Below are positions 17,378-26,065 of a DNA stretch of 64,000 nt, one piece after another (within the stretch, counting starts at the first letter, position 1; each line of letters begins with the position of its first letter). Below the pieces are notes generated by a model, which did not search any database, had not been told where the DNA came from, and was given only the letters and a program-made list of their open reading frames with translations. The DNA comes from Pelagirhabdus alkalitolerans (lineage in GTDB: Bacteria > Bacillota > Bacilli > Bacillales > Amphibacillaceae): contig NZ_FMYI01000001.1 in assembly GCF_900096905.1 (NCBI RefSeq), positions 1-64,000 of the forward strand, written 5' to 3'. A program made the position numbers and the translations under genes.

Positions 17378-19078
17378 ATGAAAACATTACGTCCATACTT
17401 ATCACGCTACCGGCTCATCATCGTACTTGCGCTTAGCTTGATGCTATTTGAACTCGTCGTTGAGCTCGCCTCTCCTTTATTACTCGCTCGATTAATAGAT
17501 GATGGCATTTTAACCGAAGACTTAACAGTGATTACATACTATGGACTGATCATGATCGTTTTATCAGTTCTTGGGTTTATCGGTGGGATTATTAATTCCT
17601 TTTTATCGGCACATGTAGCACAAAGTGTCAGTTTTGACCTGAGACAAGATGCATTTCGGCAAATCATGAATTTTTCAAATAAAAATCACCACCGCTTCCC
17701 GGCATCATCACTCGTAACCCGGCTCACAAATGATATCCATCAATTCCATCGCTTTTTATTTATGTCGCTTCGGATTGCAGCACGTGCACCCCTTTTAATC
17801 ATCGGGAGTGCTTTCATGGCAATTCGTGTCGATGGTGAATTAGCGCTGATTCTTGTAATTGCGATGCCGCTTCTCGTTTTATTTTTTATTTGGTTAATTA
17901 AAAAAGGGGTTCAATCGTTTAGAATCGTGCAACGTGCACTGGATCGTGTGAATTTAATTATGCGAGAGAATCTAGCACATATGCGACTCATTAAAGCCTT
18001 TTTAAGGCATTCGTTTGAAACATCGCGTTTTCATGATGCAAGTGACGTATTAAAAGACCGCACGATTCGTACGTTACGCTTTATGGAAATGGGCACGCCT
18101 GTCGTGCTATTCTTTATGAACTTATCGATCATTGTCATTCTTTTCTTAGCACGAGGACGCCTAGAGGCAGGTACAATTGAAGTCGGTGAGGTTGTTGCGA
18201 TTGTGAATTATGCGACACGTATGATGTATGCAATATCGCTTCTTTCCTTTATTTTAATGGCCTTTAGTCGAGCGCGCGCATCGTATAGCCGTATGGAAGA
18301 CGTCCTAACTGAACCGATTGATATCCTAAGTGGTGAAAAAGATATTCAAGTAACCGATGAGAATCTCATTCACTTTGATCACGTGTCGTTTTACTATCAC
18401 GATCAAGATTATCCTGTGTTAAAAAATATTGAATTTACCATTCAGAAACACGAAACCGTCGCCTTAATTGGCTCAACGGGATCAGGGAAATCAACATTAA
18501 TTGAGTTAATTTCACGACTTTATGATCCAACAGAAGGAACGATTTATTATGGCGATCAACCACTTCATACGTTAAAGCTTGACGAGCTACGATCACGAAT
18601 CGGTTATGTCCCGCAAGAATCTCAGCTTTTTAGTGGCACGATTCGAGAAAACATCCGCTTCGCATCACCTGATGCAACAGATGAAATGATCAAAAAAGCA
18701 TGCCGTGATGCCCAAATTGCTGAAACGATTGAAGCATTGCCTGATCAATATGATACCCATGTGACCCAGCGCGGGGTAAATCTCTCGGGCGGGCAAAAAC
18801 AACGACTCGCCATTGCCCGTGCATTTATTTCAAATCCTGAATTACTCATTTTAGATGATGCGACCAGTGCGCTTGATTTAAAAACAGAGAAGAAACTGTT
18901 GGACGTCTTAGCATCGCTTGATGTGACCGTTCTTCTTGTCACTCAAAAGGTTTCCACCTTCACGTTGGCTGACCGGATTATTTTATTGGATAAGGGGGAA
19001 ATAAAAGCGACAGGCACCCATCAATCATTACAAGAAGAAAGTAAGATCTATAGACAAATTGTTAAGTCCCAATCTTAA
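17378..19078 (+). CDS. ABC exporter half-transporter, degenerate-site subunit (YfiB-like)
   Basis: This 566-residue protein has a six-TM exporter domain (about 1-300) fused to an ABC ATPase. Walker A is GSTGSGKST, the signature is LSGGQKQR and Walker B is LLILDDATSALD. The catalytic Glu after Walker B is replaced by Asp. That is the hallmark of the non-hydrolysing site in heterodimeric exporters such as BmrC/BmrD or TM287/TM288. The partner is the next gene, 11 bp downstream. The start follows GAGAGGGGG. It probably exports drugs, lipids or peptides, but the substrate is unknown. The pair resembles B. subtilis YfiB/YfiC. Confidence 0.93.
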   Translation: MKTLRPYLSRYRLIIVLALSLMLFELVVELASPLLLARLIDDGILTEDLTVITYYGLIMIVLSVLGFIGGIINSFLSAHVAQSVSFDLRQDAFRQIMNFSNKNHHRFPASSLVTRLTNDIHQFHRFLFMSLRIAARAPLLIIGSAFMAIRVDGELALILVIAMPLLVLFFIWLIKKGVQSFRIVQRALDRVNLIMRENLAHMRLIKAFLRHSFETSRFHDASDVLKDRTIRTLRFMEMGTPVVLFFMNLSIIVILFLARGRLEAGTIEVGEVVAIVNYATRMMYAISLLSFILMAFSRARASYSRMEDVLTEPIDILSGEKDIQVTDENLIHFDHVSFYYHDQDYPVLKNIEFTIQKHETVALIGSTGSGKSTLIELISRLYDPTEGTIYYGDQPLHTLKLDELRSRIGYVPQESQLFSGTIRENIRFASPDATDEMIKKACRDAQIAETIEALPDQYDTHVTQRGVNLSGGQKQRLAIARAFISNPELLILDDATSALDLKTEKKLLDVLASLDVTVLLVTQKVSTFTLADRIILLDKGEIKATGTHQSLQEESKIYRQIVKSQS

Positions 19079-19089
19079 TTTAAGAGGAG

Positions 19090-20871
19090 GTGGTTTCGAT
19101 CGAACGACATAAACAAGAACCTGTAGATGTAAATAATATATGGCCGACGATTAAACGACTGATGCGCTACTTGAGTGCTTCACGTGTAAAAATCACACTT
19201 GTTATTTTTTTCGTTCTATCAAGCAGCGCGCTTTCTCTTTTGGCACCATTCTTATTAGGGTATGCGATTGATCAATTTTTAGAAGACTTACCTTTCGATC
19301 AGTTCACCTGGTTGTTAATTGGACTTGGTGTCGTGTATTTCTTCCATTCACTCACGATGTGGTTGCAGCATTTTGTCATGATTCAACTCGCACAAAACGC
19401 CGTTTATCAAATGCGACAAGATTTATTTGAAAAACTGCACCATTTACCGATTCCATTTTTTGATCGGAACACACATGGTGATTTGATGAGCCGGTTAACG
19501 AACGATTTAGAAAATGTTAGCCAAACGCTGAACACATCTGTGATTCAATTGTTATCGAGTGTCCTCACACTAACAGGGACGTTTATCTTTATGATTTACT
19601 TGAGTCCTCTCCTAACGCTTGTCACACTTTCTGTCGTTCCGATTTTGTATTTCGGGATGAACTGGATCACAAAGCGAACGCGTCTTTATTTTAAACAGCA
19701 ACAACAAGAACTCGGTGAATTGAATGGTTATGTAGAAGAAATGATCACCAATCACACGGTCGTGTCTATTTTTACAAAAGAAGAAGAAGCGATTGATGAA
19801 TTTACGACCATCAATCAACGGTTAAAAAAGGCTTCTTACTTAGCACAAAGTTATTCAGGTTTTATTCCTAAACTATTAAATGTCTTAAACAACTTAGGCT
19901 TTGCACTACTGGCATTAATTGGTGGTTTACTGGCGATCAATCAAATTGTTACGATTGGGTTAATTGTAACCTTTACTCAGTATTCACGACAGTTCACCCG
20001 CCCATTAAACGAATTGGCCAACCAATTTAACACCGTTCTATCCGCAGTTGCTGGTGCAAAGCGTGTCTTCGCCGTGTTAAATGAAGAAAACGAAGAAGAT
20101 ATAACAGACGATGACAGAACTTGGGATCGCATTGATGGACACTTAACGTTTGATCAGGTGAGCTTTAGTTATACACACGATCAACTGACACTGACTAATA
20201 TCAATCTTGAAGCGAGTCCTGGTGAGATGATCGCATTTGTCGGGCCGACGGGGGCCGGCAAGACGACGATGATTAACTTGATCACCCGTTTTTACGACCC
20301 AGACGAAGGTGAAATACGAATAGATGGCACACCGATTCAATCCGTTAGTCGCCGCACATTAAGACAACACATTGGTTTTGTGTTGCAGGATCCATACCTA
20401 TTTCAAGCAACGATTCGCGAAAATATTCGTTACGGGAAATTGGATGCAACCGATGAAGCGGTCGAACAAGCAGCGAAAGAAGCTAATGCTGACCCCTTTA
20501 TTCGCACACTTCCACGTGGCTATGACACCGTCTTAGACCAAGATGGTGGCGGAATTAGTCAAGGTCAAAAACAACTCATCTCAATTGCACGAGCGATTCT
20601 TTCAGACCCTGATTTATTTATTTTAGATGAAGCTACAAGCAGTATTGATACAGTCACAGAAAGCTACATTCAAGATGCCTTAAACAACCTGATGAAAAAT
20701 AGAACGAGTGTCGTGATCGCGCATAGACTAAATACAATTCAACAAGCCGATCAAATTTTCGTCTTTAATCACGGAGAAATTGTTGAATCCGGAAATCATG
20801 AAACACTTATTCATCAAGATGGTTTCTATAAAAGTATTTACCAATCACACTTTAAACCAAGCACCGCCTAG
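19090..20871 (+). CDS. ABC exporter half-transporter, catalytic subunit (YfiC-like)
   Basis: This protein of about 590 residues also has the six-TM plus ATPase layout. Walker A is GPTGAGKTT, the signature is the variant ISQGQKQL and Walker B is LFILDEATSSID with the catalytic Glu present. Together with the preceding subunit this gives one canonical and one degenerate ATP site, as expected for a heterodimer. The start is uncertain: GTG at 19090 overlaps AGGAGG itself, and the only codon at proper spacing is ATC at 19099. Translation may use a rare initiator or couple to the upstream gene. Downstream lies a secreted protein of unknown function. Confidence 0.92.
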   Translation: MVSIERHKQEPVDVNNIWPTIKRLMRYLSASRVKITLVIFFVLSSSALSLLAPFLLGYAIDQFLEDLPFDQFTWLLIGLGVVYFFHSLTMWLQHFVMIQLAQNAVYQMRQDLFEKLHHLPIPFFDRNTHGDLMSRLTNDLENVSQTLNTSVIQLLSSVLTLTGTFIFMIYLSPLLTLVTLSVVPILYFGMNWITKRTRLYFKQQQQELGELNGYVEEMITNHTVVSIFTKEEEAIDEFTTINQRLKKASYLAQSYSGFIPKLLNVLNNLGFALLALIGGLLAINQIVTIGLIVTFTQYSRQFTRPLNELANQFNTVLSAVAGAKRVFAVLNEENEEDITDDDRTWDRIDGHLTFDQVSFSYTHDQLTLTNINLEASPGEMIAFVGPTGAGKTTMINLITRFYDPDEGEIRIDGTPIQSVSRRTLRQHIGFVLQDPYLFQATIRENIRYGKLDATDEAVEQAAKEANADPFIRTLPRGYDTVLDQDGGGISQGQKQLISIARAILSDPDLFILDEATSSIDTVTESYIQDALNNLMKNRTSVVIAHRLNTIQQADQIFVFNHGEIVESGNHETLIHQDGFYKSIYQSHFKPSTA

Positions 20872-20932
20872 TTTAAAATGGAGCTCATTGTGGAAAATAA
20901 TAAATAGACAGACCAAAAAGGGGTTTTTGGAT

Positions 20933-22006
20933 ATGAAACGACAAACAATTTTTGCGAGTATAGCAGGTGTTGTTCTACTCGTCGTTCTCGCTTTAATCAC
21001 TGTACCGATGATGGATGATGACGCAACTTCACCTGCCGAAGACCATCCAGATGATCAAACAACTGAGCAAGAACAAGTAGAAGATGGCCCTGATTTAGCT
21101 AGAGAATTAGATGAAGAAACAGCCGATCAATTACTCTCAGATTACGAACAGGTCTTTCTTGACGTCGTGGACAATGTTGATGATGAGCAGTATGCAGTCG
21201 ACTTCGATACTCAACAAGAAGTGCACGATCATTTCAAACAAGTGATGACACCATCTCAATCACAGACCATTTTTTTAAATTACTTTGAAGCTGATGACCA
21301 AGGTGTTTATGTCATCCCAATGGATGGGAAGACGTTTATTAACCCCGATGAGGATTATGAGTTGACTGAACGCGGTGATGAGCGTTACACGATCGAACAA
21401 ACACAATCGAACCCCCAAATGGGAACCGTTACATTCCGTTATGACATTAGATATTCAAATGATCAAGAAGCTTGGCTAATCCGTGAAACAGAGAGTGAGC
21501 AAATTGAGGACACCGATGCTGAAGAAGTAGCCGAGAACGTCATTCACGCAATCGATGACCAGGATATGAGCGCCCTTGCCGATTGGACGCATACATCTCA
21601 TGGCATTCTCTTCTCACCATATGTCAACGTCAGTGATGAGGATTTAATCTTTTCAGAAGCTGAGATTGCAAACTTTGATGAAGATGATGAGATTTATACG
21701 TGGGGTGTTTATGATGGCCGAGGCGACGACATCGACTTAACACCTGAAGATTATTTTGATGAATTCTTACCGACAAATCTCTTAATTGAACCAGATGACA
21801 TTTATGTCAATGAATTCAGTCAACACGGAAATGTACTCAACAACATCGATGACTATTTCCCTGATGCGACAGTTGTTGAATACCATCACGAAGGTACCGA
21901 CGAATACGACGGTATGGATTGGTTCAGTATTCACGTTGTTCTTGAAGAAAATGAGCATGGCCAATACCGCGTTGTCGCACTCGTATCCGATCAGTGGACC
22001 ATTTAA
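20933..22006 (+). CDS. Acidic secreted or membrane-anchored protein of unknown function
   Basis: This 357-residue protein begins with a hydrophobic segment (MKRQTIFASIAGVVLLVVLA) that anchors or exports it. An Asp/Glu-rich linker follows, then two folded regions. The C-terminal region (about 200-357) contains DWTHTSHGILFSPY, YTWGVYDGRGDDIDLT, EYHHEGTDEYDGMDWFS and ends VSDQWTI. I recall similar tails in secreted Bacillus proteins of unknown role, but cannot name the family. The ATG at 20933 is chosen over in-frame codons back to 20780 because AAAAGGGG precedes it. It lies 61 bp after the ABC pair and ends at a strong terminator, so it may belong to the same transcript. Confidence 0.82.
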   Translation: MKRQTIFASIAGVVLLVVLALITVPMMDDDATSPAEDHPDDQTTEQEQVEDGPDLARELDEETADQLLSDYEQVFLDVVDNVDDEQYAVDFDTQQEVHDHFKQVMTPSQSQTIFLNYFEADDQGVYVIPMDGKTFINPDEDYELTERGDERYTIEQTQSNPQMGTVTFRYDIRYSNDQEAWLIRETESEQIEDTDAEEVAENVIHAIDDQDMSALADWTHTSHGILFSPYVNVSDEDLIFSEAEIANFDEDDEIYTWGVYDGRGDDIDLTPEDYFDEFLPTNLLIEPDDIYVNEFSQHGNVLNNIDDYFPDATVVEYHHEGTDEYDGMDWFSIHVVLEENEHGQYRVVALVSDQWTI

Positions 22007-22013
22007 AATCATT

Positions 22014-22044
22014 AGCTCCTGATCACTCGATCAGGAGCTTTTTT
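22014..22044 (+). terminator. Strong intrinsic terminator
   Basis: AGCTCCTGATC (22014-22024) and GATCAGGAGCT (22029-22039) pair perfectly over 11 bp with a 4-nt loop, followed by a T-run. It ends the 20933 gene. The stop codon of the opposing small gene (22031) lies inside its right arm. Confidence 0.9.
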
Positions 22045-22294
22045 GCGCCTTAAATCTTTGCCTTCTAAATTGATCCCGAATATACCGTTCAATTGCGCCT
22101 TTCTTTCGTTTCATTAAGCGCTCCATTGTTCGTTTTTTCAAGACTAGAAAAATAAGTTCTCCCTGATCTGATCGAATCATAAGCTGATAAATCCCCTCTT
22201 TCTCGACTTGACGCAAATCAAAACGAACCCCTTCGTCAAACTCACCAATCAAGCGACTCGCAGCACTCAGTACTTCATGAAACACTAAATCCAT
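22031..22294 (-). CDS. Small basic protein of unknown function, downstream of a SAM-I riboswitch
   Basis: This 87-residue cytosolic protein starts at ATG 22294 after TAGGAG with 8-nt spacing. An in-frame extension to 22330 would run into the riboswitch terminator region and is rejected. The N-terminal half is mixed (LIGEFDEGVRFDLRQVEKEG, IYQLMIRSDQGELIFLVLKK) and could form a small alpha/beta fold. The C-terminus is strongly basic (KRKKGAIERYIRDQFRRQRF). I recognise no family. It is the only gene behind the S-box leader, so its expression should rise when S-adenosylmethionine is scarce. It is convergent with 20933. Confidence 0.7.
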   Translation of the reverse strand: MDLVFHEVLSAASRLIGEFDEGVRFDLRQVEKEGIYQLMIRSDQGELIFLVLKKRTMERLMKRKKGAIERYIRDQFRRQRFKAQKSS

Positions 22295-22336
22295 ATTGAT
22301 CACTCCTATCAGACTGTCAACATACCTCAAAGAGTG

Positions 22337-22372
22337 AAAAAACCTCTCCCATCTAGAATGATGAAAGAGGTT
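22337..22372 (-). terminator. Riboswitch-controlled terminator
   Basis: On the minus strand AACCTCT (22366-22372) pairs with AGAGGTT (22341-22347) plus an inner CATC/GATG pair, followed by UUUUUU (22337-22342). The segment TCATCATTC (minus, 22356-22364) is the exact complement of GAATGATGA (minus, 22391-22399) at the end of the aptamer, giving a mutually exclusive antiterminator. Confidence 0.85.
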
Positions 22373-22387
22373 TGTCGGTCTGTATCG

Positions 22388-22492
22388 ACGTCATCATTCA
22401 AAGCATTTATAGCTTTGCTGGTTGGGGCACCTTACCAATAGCAGGTTGCCGTGGAGTCACTGAGCCAGATCTCTCGTCCACTCTTTATAGCG
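22388..22492 (-). promoter_or_regulatory. SAM-I (S-box) riboswitch aptamer
   Basis: The minus strand reads AAAGAGTGG, then AGATCTGGC (22464-22472), CGGCAACC (22444-22451), AAGGTGCC (22426-22433), AACCAGC (22418-22424), and a CAAAGC/GCTTTG hairpin before GAATGATGA. These elements, in this order, are the conserved S-box core (P2 CTGG/CCAG, the GGCAACC junction, AAGGTGC, then P4). Binding of S-adenosylmethionine should favour the downstream terminator. The outer P1 helix is not clearly paired by eye, which is the main uncertainty. Confidence 0.8.
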
Positions 22493-22508
22493 TATGTTGT
22501 TACCTAAT

Positions 22509-22537
22509 AGTCTATCATAATGTTACAGATCTGTTAA
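22509..22537 (-). promoter_or_regulatory. Promoter of the riboswitch leader
   Basis: On the minus strand TTAACA (22532-22537) and TAGACT (22509-22514) are spaced by 17 bp, about 15 bp upstream of the aptamer. The -10 is a 4/6 match. Confidence 0.5.
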
Positions 22538-22601
22538 TGCATTATTTTCACAAATCTTTGTGTTAAAATAGACCTATTAACTGGATGTGAGGAGAATGAA
22601 C

Positions 22602-23156
22602 ATGTTTGAATTAGAAGGCTTTATCATCATCGCGGTCGTTGTCGGCTTAAGCATCTTATTAAATCGAATGCGTAACCGCGTGAGCCGTCAATATATTAAA
22701 CAGATTTTAAGACACTTACCAAGTGATCATTACGAAGTTTTGACAAATGTTCCGCTAAAAGAAGGAACCGCGGATCACGTTGTCTTATCTGTCTATGGTG
22801 TTTTTGTCATTGACCAACAAAATGATACGGGAAAAGTCACCGGATCGCTAAAGGATGAAAACTGGACGCAACATTATAAAAAACGCACAAAACAGGTTCC
22901 TAACCCATTGTCCAAAACAAAGGCACAAGCAGAAACGATTCAAAAACATCTAAACCTAAAAAGTAAACATATCTTTCCCATTGTTGCGTTTAGTAATGCC
23001 ACAACGATCAATGTAGACAAATCCTTAATCGACACGTATCAAGTCGTCAATTACGACGGAGTCATAGATGCGATTCAAGCCAAACAAACACCGCAATTAT
23101 CAAAAGAAGCGGTGAAAAAATTAACCGAAAAACTCAATAATCTTTATGTAAAATAA
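22602..23156 (+). CDS. NERD-domain protein, membrane anchored
   Basis: This protein of about 184 residues has one N-terminal TM helix (GFIIIAVVVGLSILLN) and a cytosolic nuclease-related (NERD) domain. Visible elements are HYEVLTNVPLKEGTADHVVLS, VYGVFVIDQQNDTGKVTGSL and WTQHYKKRTKQVPNPLSKTK, where the acidic and Lys positions resemble the NERD core. NERD domains are suspected to act on DNA, but the activity is unproven. ATG 22602 is chosen because AGGAG lies 7 nt upstream. The upstream ATG at 22596 is too close to it. The region before it (22295-22601) holds the divergent riboswitch leader. Confidence 0.8.
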   Translation: MFELEGFIIIAVVVGLSILLNRMRNRVSRQYIKQILRHLPSDHYEVLTNVPLKEGTADHVVLSVYGVFVIDQQNDTGKVTGSLKDENWTQHYKKRTKQVPNPLSKTKAQAETIQKHLNLKSKHIFPIVAFSNATTINVDKSLIDTYQVVNYDGVIDAIQAKQTPQLSKEAVKKLTEKLNNLYVK

Positions 23157-23253
23157 TCTTACGAACTCCTTTCGCCCTATTAAAAAAGATGTAGAAATAG
23201 ATCAAAATGTGTCTTATAATGAGGACTGATATTTATAAAAAGGAGTGTTTTTA

Positions 23254-23979
23254 TTGCAATGTCCAAATTGTAAGACAGTGATCAGTGAAGAAGCTTCGTT
23301 TTGCGGGGAGTGTGGTACCCCAGTTAACAAACAGGAAGCTTTCGACTCAAATGCTAAGTCTAATGAGTTCGTTGAACAAAGTAAGGCTATTAGTAAAGCT
23401 TACATAAGCTACTTGCCAAATGCGATCAAGCATCCTTACGCAAGTAGTAAACACATGACCGATAACAAAGGAGATATGATCAACAGCATCATTACGCTGC
23501 TCTTATTTTCGTTTTTAATTCCGTTCTTCTCTTATGTTGTCGCGCATTCATTTTACAGAGGCTTAACCCCATCGTTTTGGGATATGACGTTAAGACCCTT
23601 CATCTTAATTACTATTTCAATTGCGGTCATCACGGCGGTTATGTTCGGTGTCATCAAATTAATGAAACTCAATTATTCATTTATCCGTGTCATGACCACG
23701 TTTGGAACGTTGATGGTACTCCCAACACTGAGTGTAGCTGTATCAATCGTCCTATTTATAATCGGTTTGCAAGAATTTAGTATGGTTGTCCTCGGCTTTG
23801 CGCTCATTCTATTTACGCTATCATTTATCGCAACCATTATCTCACTTGCTGATGCATCCGACACAAAACCAGCAATCGATGGCTATTACGGTGTTATTCT
23901 CACCATCATTGGCGTCTTGATCGCGGGTCAAATTTTAGGAGAAGCACTTAGTGAGATCATGTTATTCAACTACTTATAA
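23254..23979 (+). CDS. Zinc-ribbon integral membrane protein of unknown function
   Basis: This protein of about 241 residues starts with TTG at 23254, placed 8 nt after AAAGGAG. The frame upstream to GTG 23245 is not needed. The N-terminus is a zinc ribbon (LQCPNCKTVIS ... FCGECGTPV). A polar linker is followed by about five TM helices (ITLLLFSFLIPFFSYVVAHS, ITISIAVITAVMFGVI, LPTLSVAVSIVLFIIGL, others). The layout resembles Yip1-like Bacillus membrane proteins, but I cannot assign a function. It ends at a clear terminator. Confidence 0.78.
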   Translation: MQCPNCKTVISEEASFCGECGTPVNKQEAFDSNAKSNEFVEQSKAISKAYISYLPNAIKHPYASSKHMTDNKGDMINSIITLLLFSFLIPFFSYVVAHSFYRGLTPSFWDMTLRPFILITISIAVITAVMFGVIKLMKLNYSFIRVMTTFGTLMVLPTLSVAVSIVLFIIGLQEFSMVVLGFALILFTLSFIATIISLADASDTKPAIDGYYGVILTIIGVLIAGQILGEALSEIMLFNYL

Positions 23980-23986
23980 AAATGTG

Positions 23987-24016
23987 TAGCGCACCTAATT
24001 TGGTGCGCTATATTTA
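23987..24016 (+). terminator. Intrinsic terminator
   Basis: TAGCGCACC (23987-23995) and GGTGCGCTA (24002-24010) pair over 9 bp with a 6-nt loop, followed by TATTT. It ends the 23254 gene. Confidence 0.75.
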
Positions 24017-24032
24017 CTAGGAGGTAATTGAT

Positions 24033-24776
24033 ATGCTTTTTAAATGGATGACGCTATTAAGCGTTAGTTTCGTTCTTTTAGGCTGTCAGTCAACAAACTT
24101 AGAGACCGCTACTGCGAGTCAATCAAAACAGACGACTTTAGAAGAAAAAGCACGGCCACTGACTGAACAATTTTTCGTTGAACACATCTTAGAAATCGAA
24201 CAAGAAACAGTTGATATGATGTATGAACACTACGAATTTCATGATGACGGCTTTACTTTTACGATTGAATTTAACGCTATTAAAAATCAATTGACCGACT
24301 TCTATACGGTCGACCAAATTGAAACATACATAAAAGGTATTTACGATCAACCGAATGACTATAATGAATACTTATATGCTTTTCCCTTAGGCGCTTCAGT
24401 TGACATCTATGATGCTCACTTAATGCACCATACAAACCGAGTCGAACTGATCGTAGAAAGTGACTTTTATTATCAACCGAACCCGACTATTTATGAGCTT
24501 GTTTTAGAGGATGGAAAGTGGAAAATTAATGGTCAACGAAATATCACGCTGCCAGCTGATATTCGGTTTGCTTTAACAGAGGATCTAGCTAATCATGGTT
24601 ATGAAGAAATTGATTCGATTGACGTCACTGAAGATCTGGATAGTTTTGAGGATCGCCTGCCTTATTATAAAGGTGAGAAAGATTATCCGTTTGAAGTCCA
24701 GCTTTCGAATCAAAATAAAACACTGACAGGTGAATTCGATCCGCTCACCGGTCGATTGTCACAATTAGAGGAATAA
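24033..24776 (+). CDS. Lipoprotein of unknown function
   Basis: This 247-residue protein has a lipoprotein signal peptide ending in the lipobox LLGC (Cys at residue 18), so it is anchored outside the membrane. The mature part has an NTF2-like appearance in the middle (LTEQFFVEHILEIEQETVD; RVELIVESDFYYQPN; LVLEDGKWKING), where secreted 'DUF' domains of Bacillus often show a similar ending. A short C-terminal beta-rich segment follows. I recognise no specific family. The start follows CTAGGAGGTAATTG. It is separated from the upstream gene by a terminator and precedes a small unknown gene. Confidence 0.8.
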   Translation: MLFKWMTLLSVSFVLLGCQSTNLETATASQSKQTTLEEKARPLTEQFFVEHILEIEQETVDMMYEHYEFHDDGFTFTIEFNAIKNQLTDFYTVDQIETYIKGIYDQPNDYNEYLYAFPLGASVDIYDAHLMHHTNRVELIVESDFYYQPNPTIYELVLEDGKWKINGQRNITLPADIRFALTEDLANHGYEEIDSIDVTEDLDSFEDRLPYYKGEKDYPFEVQLSNQNKTLTGEFDPLTGRLSQLEE

Positions 24777-24862
24777 AGCCATCATTTGATTCAATGACGC
24801 GTTTCTATATGACGAAACATATGCTATGATAGACTCATCTTAAGCGAAGGGGTGTCACCCAC

Positions 24863-25108
24863 TTGATTAAACAAAAATGCCATTTTATTATTGAACATAT
24901 GTATGAGGATCATGATTTTAACGAACAGGTCGCGGTACTCTTTAACCCAATTGGTCTCTACACCATTACGATTCCGTCACGCCACCTTCAAACGGTTAAA
25001 CATATTGACGATCAATTAATTGTCACCGAATTAACGAACGCATACTTAATTCCCAGTCAAACCGTTAAAGAAAAAAAGGATGAATGGCGAAAACGAAATG
25101 ATTCCTAA
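24863..25108 (+). CDS. Small protein of unknown function
   Basis: This 81-residue cytosolic protein uses a TTG start at 24863 after GAAGGGGTG. It is predicted to be mainly beta (HFIIEHMY, VAVLFNPIGLYTITIPSRHL, QLIVTELTNAYLIPS) with a charged C-terminal tail (KEKKDEWRKRND). I recognise no family and the neighbourhood offers no functional clue. A bidirectional terminator follows at 25129. Confidence 0.65.
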   Translation: MIKQKCHFIIEHMYEDHDFNEQVAVLFNPIGLYTITIPSRHLQTVKHIDDQLIVTELTNAYLIPSQTVKEKKDEWRKRNDS

Positions 25109-25126
25109 ATTTGTATAAACTAAACC

Positions 25127-25159
25127 AAAACCGAAGGGCAATATGTCCTTCGGCTTTTT
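25127..25159. terminator. Bidirectional terminator
   Basis: CCGAAGGGCA (25131-25140) and TGTCCTTCGG (25144-25153) pair with one wobble. The stem is flanked by AAAA on the left and TTTTT on the right, and lies between convergent genes. Confidence 0.85.
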
Positions 25160-25162
25160 AGT

Positions 25163-25996
25163 TTAAAACTCTTCATATTCAGCTGGATTTTGATTTTTAC
25201 GACGGCCATCTGGTTCTGTCATTTGATTAATCCGATCTATATCATCCGCTGTCAATTCAAAATCAAAAATATCAAGATTTTGCTTTTGACGTTGCGGGTT
25301 TTGTGATTTTGGAATACTAATCGACCCGAGCTGATAATGCCACCTTAAAATAATTTGTGCACTCGACTTTTGATGCCGAGTTGCTATTGATTGAATCACG
25401 TCTTGATCAAGTAATTCTTGACTTCTTGCGAGTGGACTCCAAGACTGTGTCTGAATCCCTTTTTCTTGATGGTAAGCGCGTTGTTCTTCTTGATTAAAAT
25501 ACGGATGCAACTCGATTTGATTCATACTTGGCAATACACCCGTTTCTTTTTCTAAGACCTCTAGGTGCTCAGGTAAAAAATTACACACACCGACAGAGCG
25601 TATTAATCCCCATTTCTTTGCATCAAGTAATGCTTGCCACGCCTCGACATAATGCCCTTGTATTGGGTTTGGCCAATGGATCAAATAAAGGTCAAAATAA
25701 TCGAGCTGACTACGAAACAATGACTCTTGAATCGCCTCAACAGCATCTTGATAATGGTGATAACGACCAGGTAGTTTTGATGTAACGACTAATTCTTCTC
25801 TTGGGACAGCAGTCTCACGGATCGCGCGTCCTAACGTCCCTTCATTTTCATAATTATAAGCAGAATCAAGTAATCGATAACCACTCTTGATTGCCGATTG
25901 AAGCGCATGGACACCGGCTTGTCCTTTAAGTTTATATGTACCAAAACCTGTCGCCAGTACTTCTAAACCATCGTTTAGCGTAATCGTTGGAATCAT
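25163..25996 (-). CDS. Aldo/keto reductase (YtbE/2,5-diketogluconate reductase type)
   Basis: This 277-residue cytosolic NADPH-dependent oxidoreductase carries the AKR tetrad: Asp and Tyr in LLDSAYNYENE, Lys in VVTSKLPG and His in LYLIHWPNP. Signature GVCNFLPEHLEVL and the C-terminal SIPKSQNPQRQKQNL fit the AKR5-like subgroup rather than the reductase at 5679, which is longer and distantly related. The substrate is unknown. It is expressed alone. The start follows GGAAGGTGAGG. Confidence 0.92.
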   Translation of the reverse strand: MIPTITLNDGLEVLATGFGTYKLKGQAGVHALQSAIKSGYRLLDSAYNYENEGTLGRAIRETAVPREELVVTSKLPGRYHHYQDAVEAIQESLFRSQLDYFDLYLIHWPNPIQGHYVEAWQALLDAKKWGLIRSVGVCNFLPEHLEVLEKETGVLPSMNQIELHPYFNQEEQRAYHQEKGIQTQSWSPLARSQELLDQDVIQSIATRHQKSSAQIILRWHYQLGSISIPKSQNPQRQKQNLDIFDFELTADDIDRINQMTEPDGRRKNQNPAEYEEF

Positions 25997-26065
25997 TTCC
26001 TCACCTTCCAGTCTATTTATTTCTACTTCTATTCCTGTTTTTATATCACATGAAACATAGAGACA

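Noticed and set aside
22372..22566. 64-aa frame on the plus strand
   Set aside because: It lies over the SAM-I leader of the opposite strand and has no ribosome-binding site.
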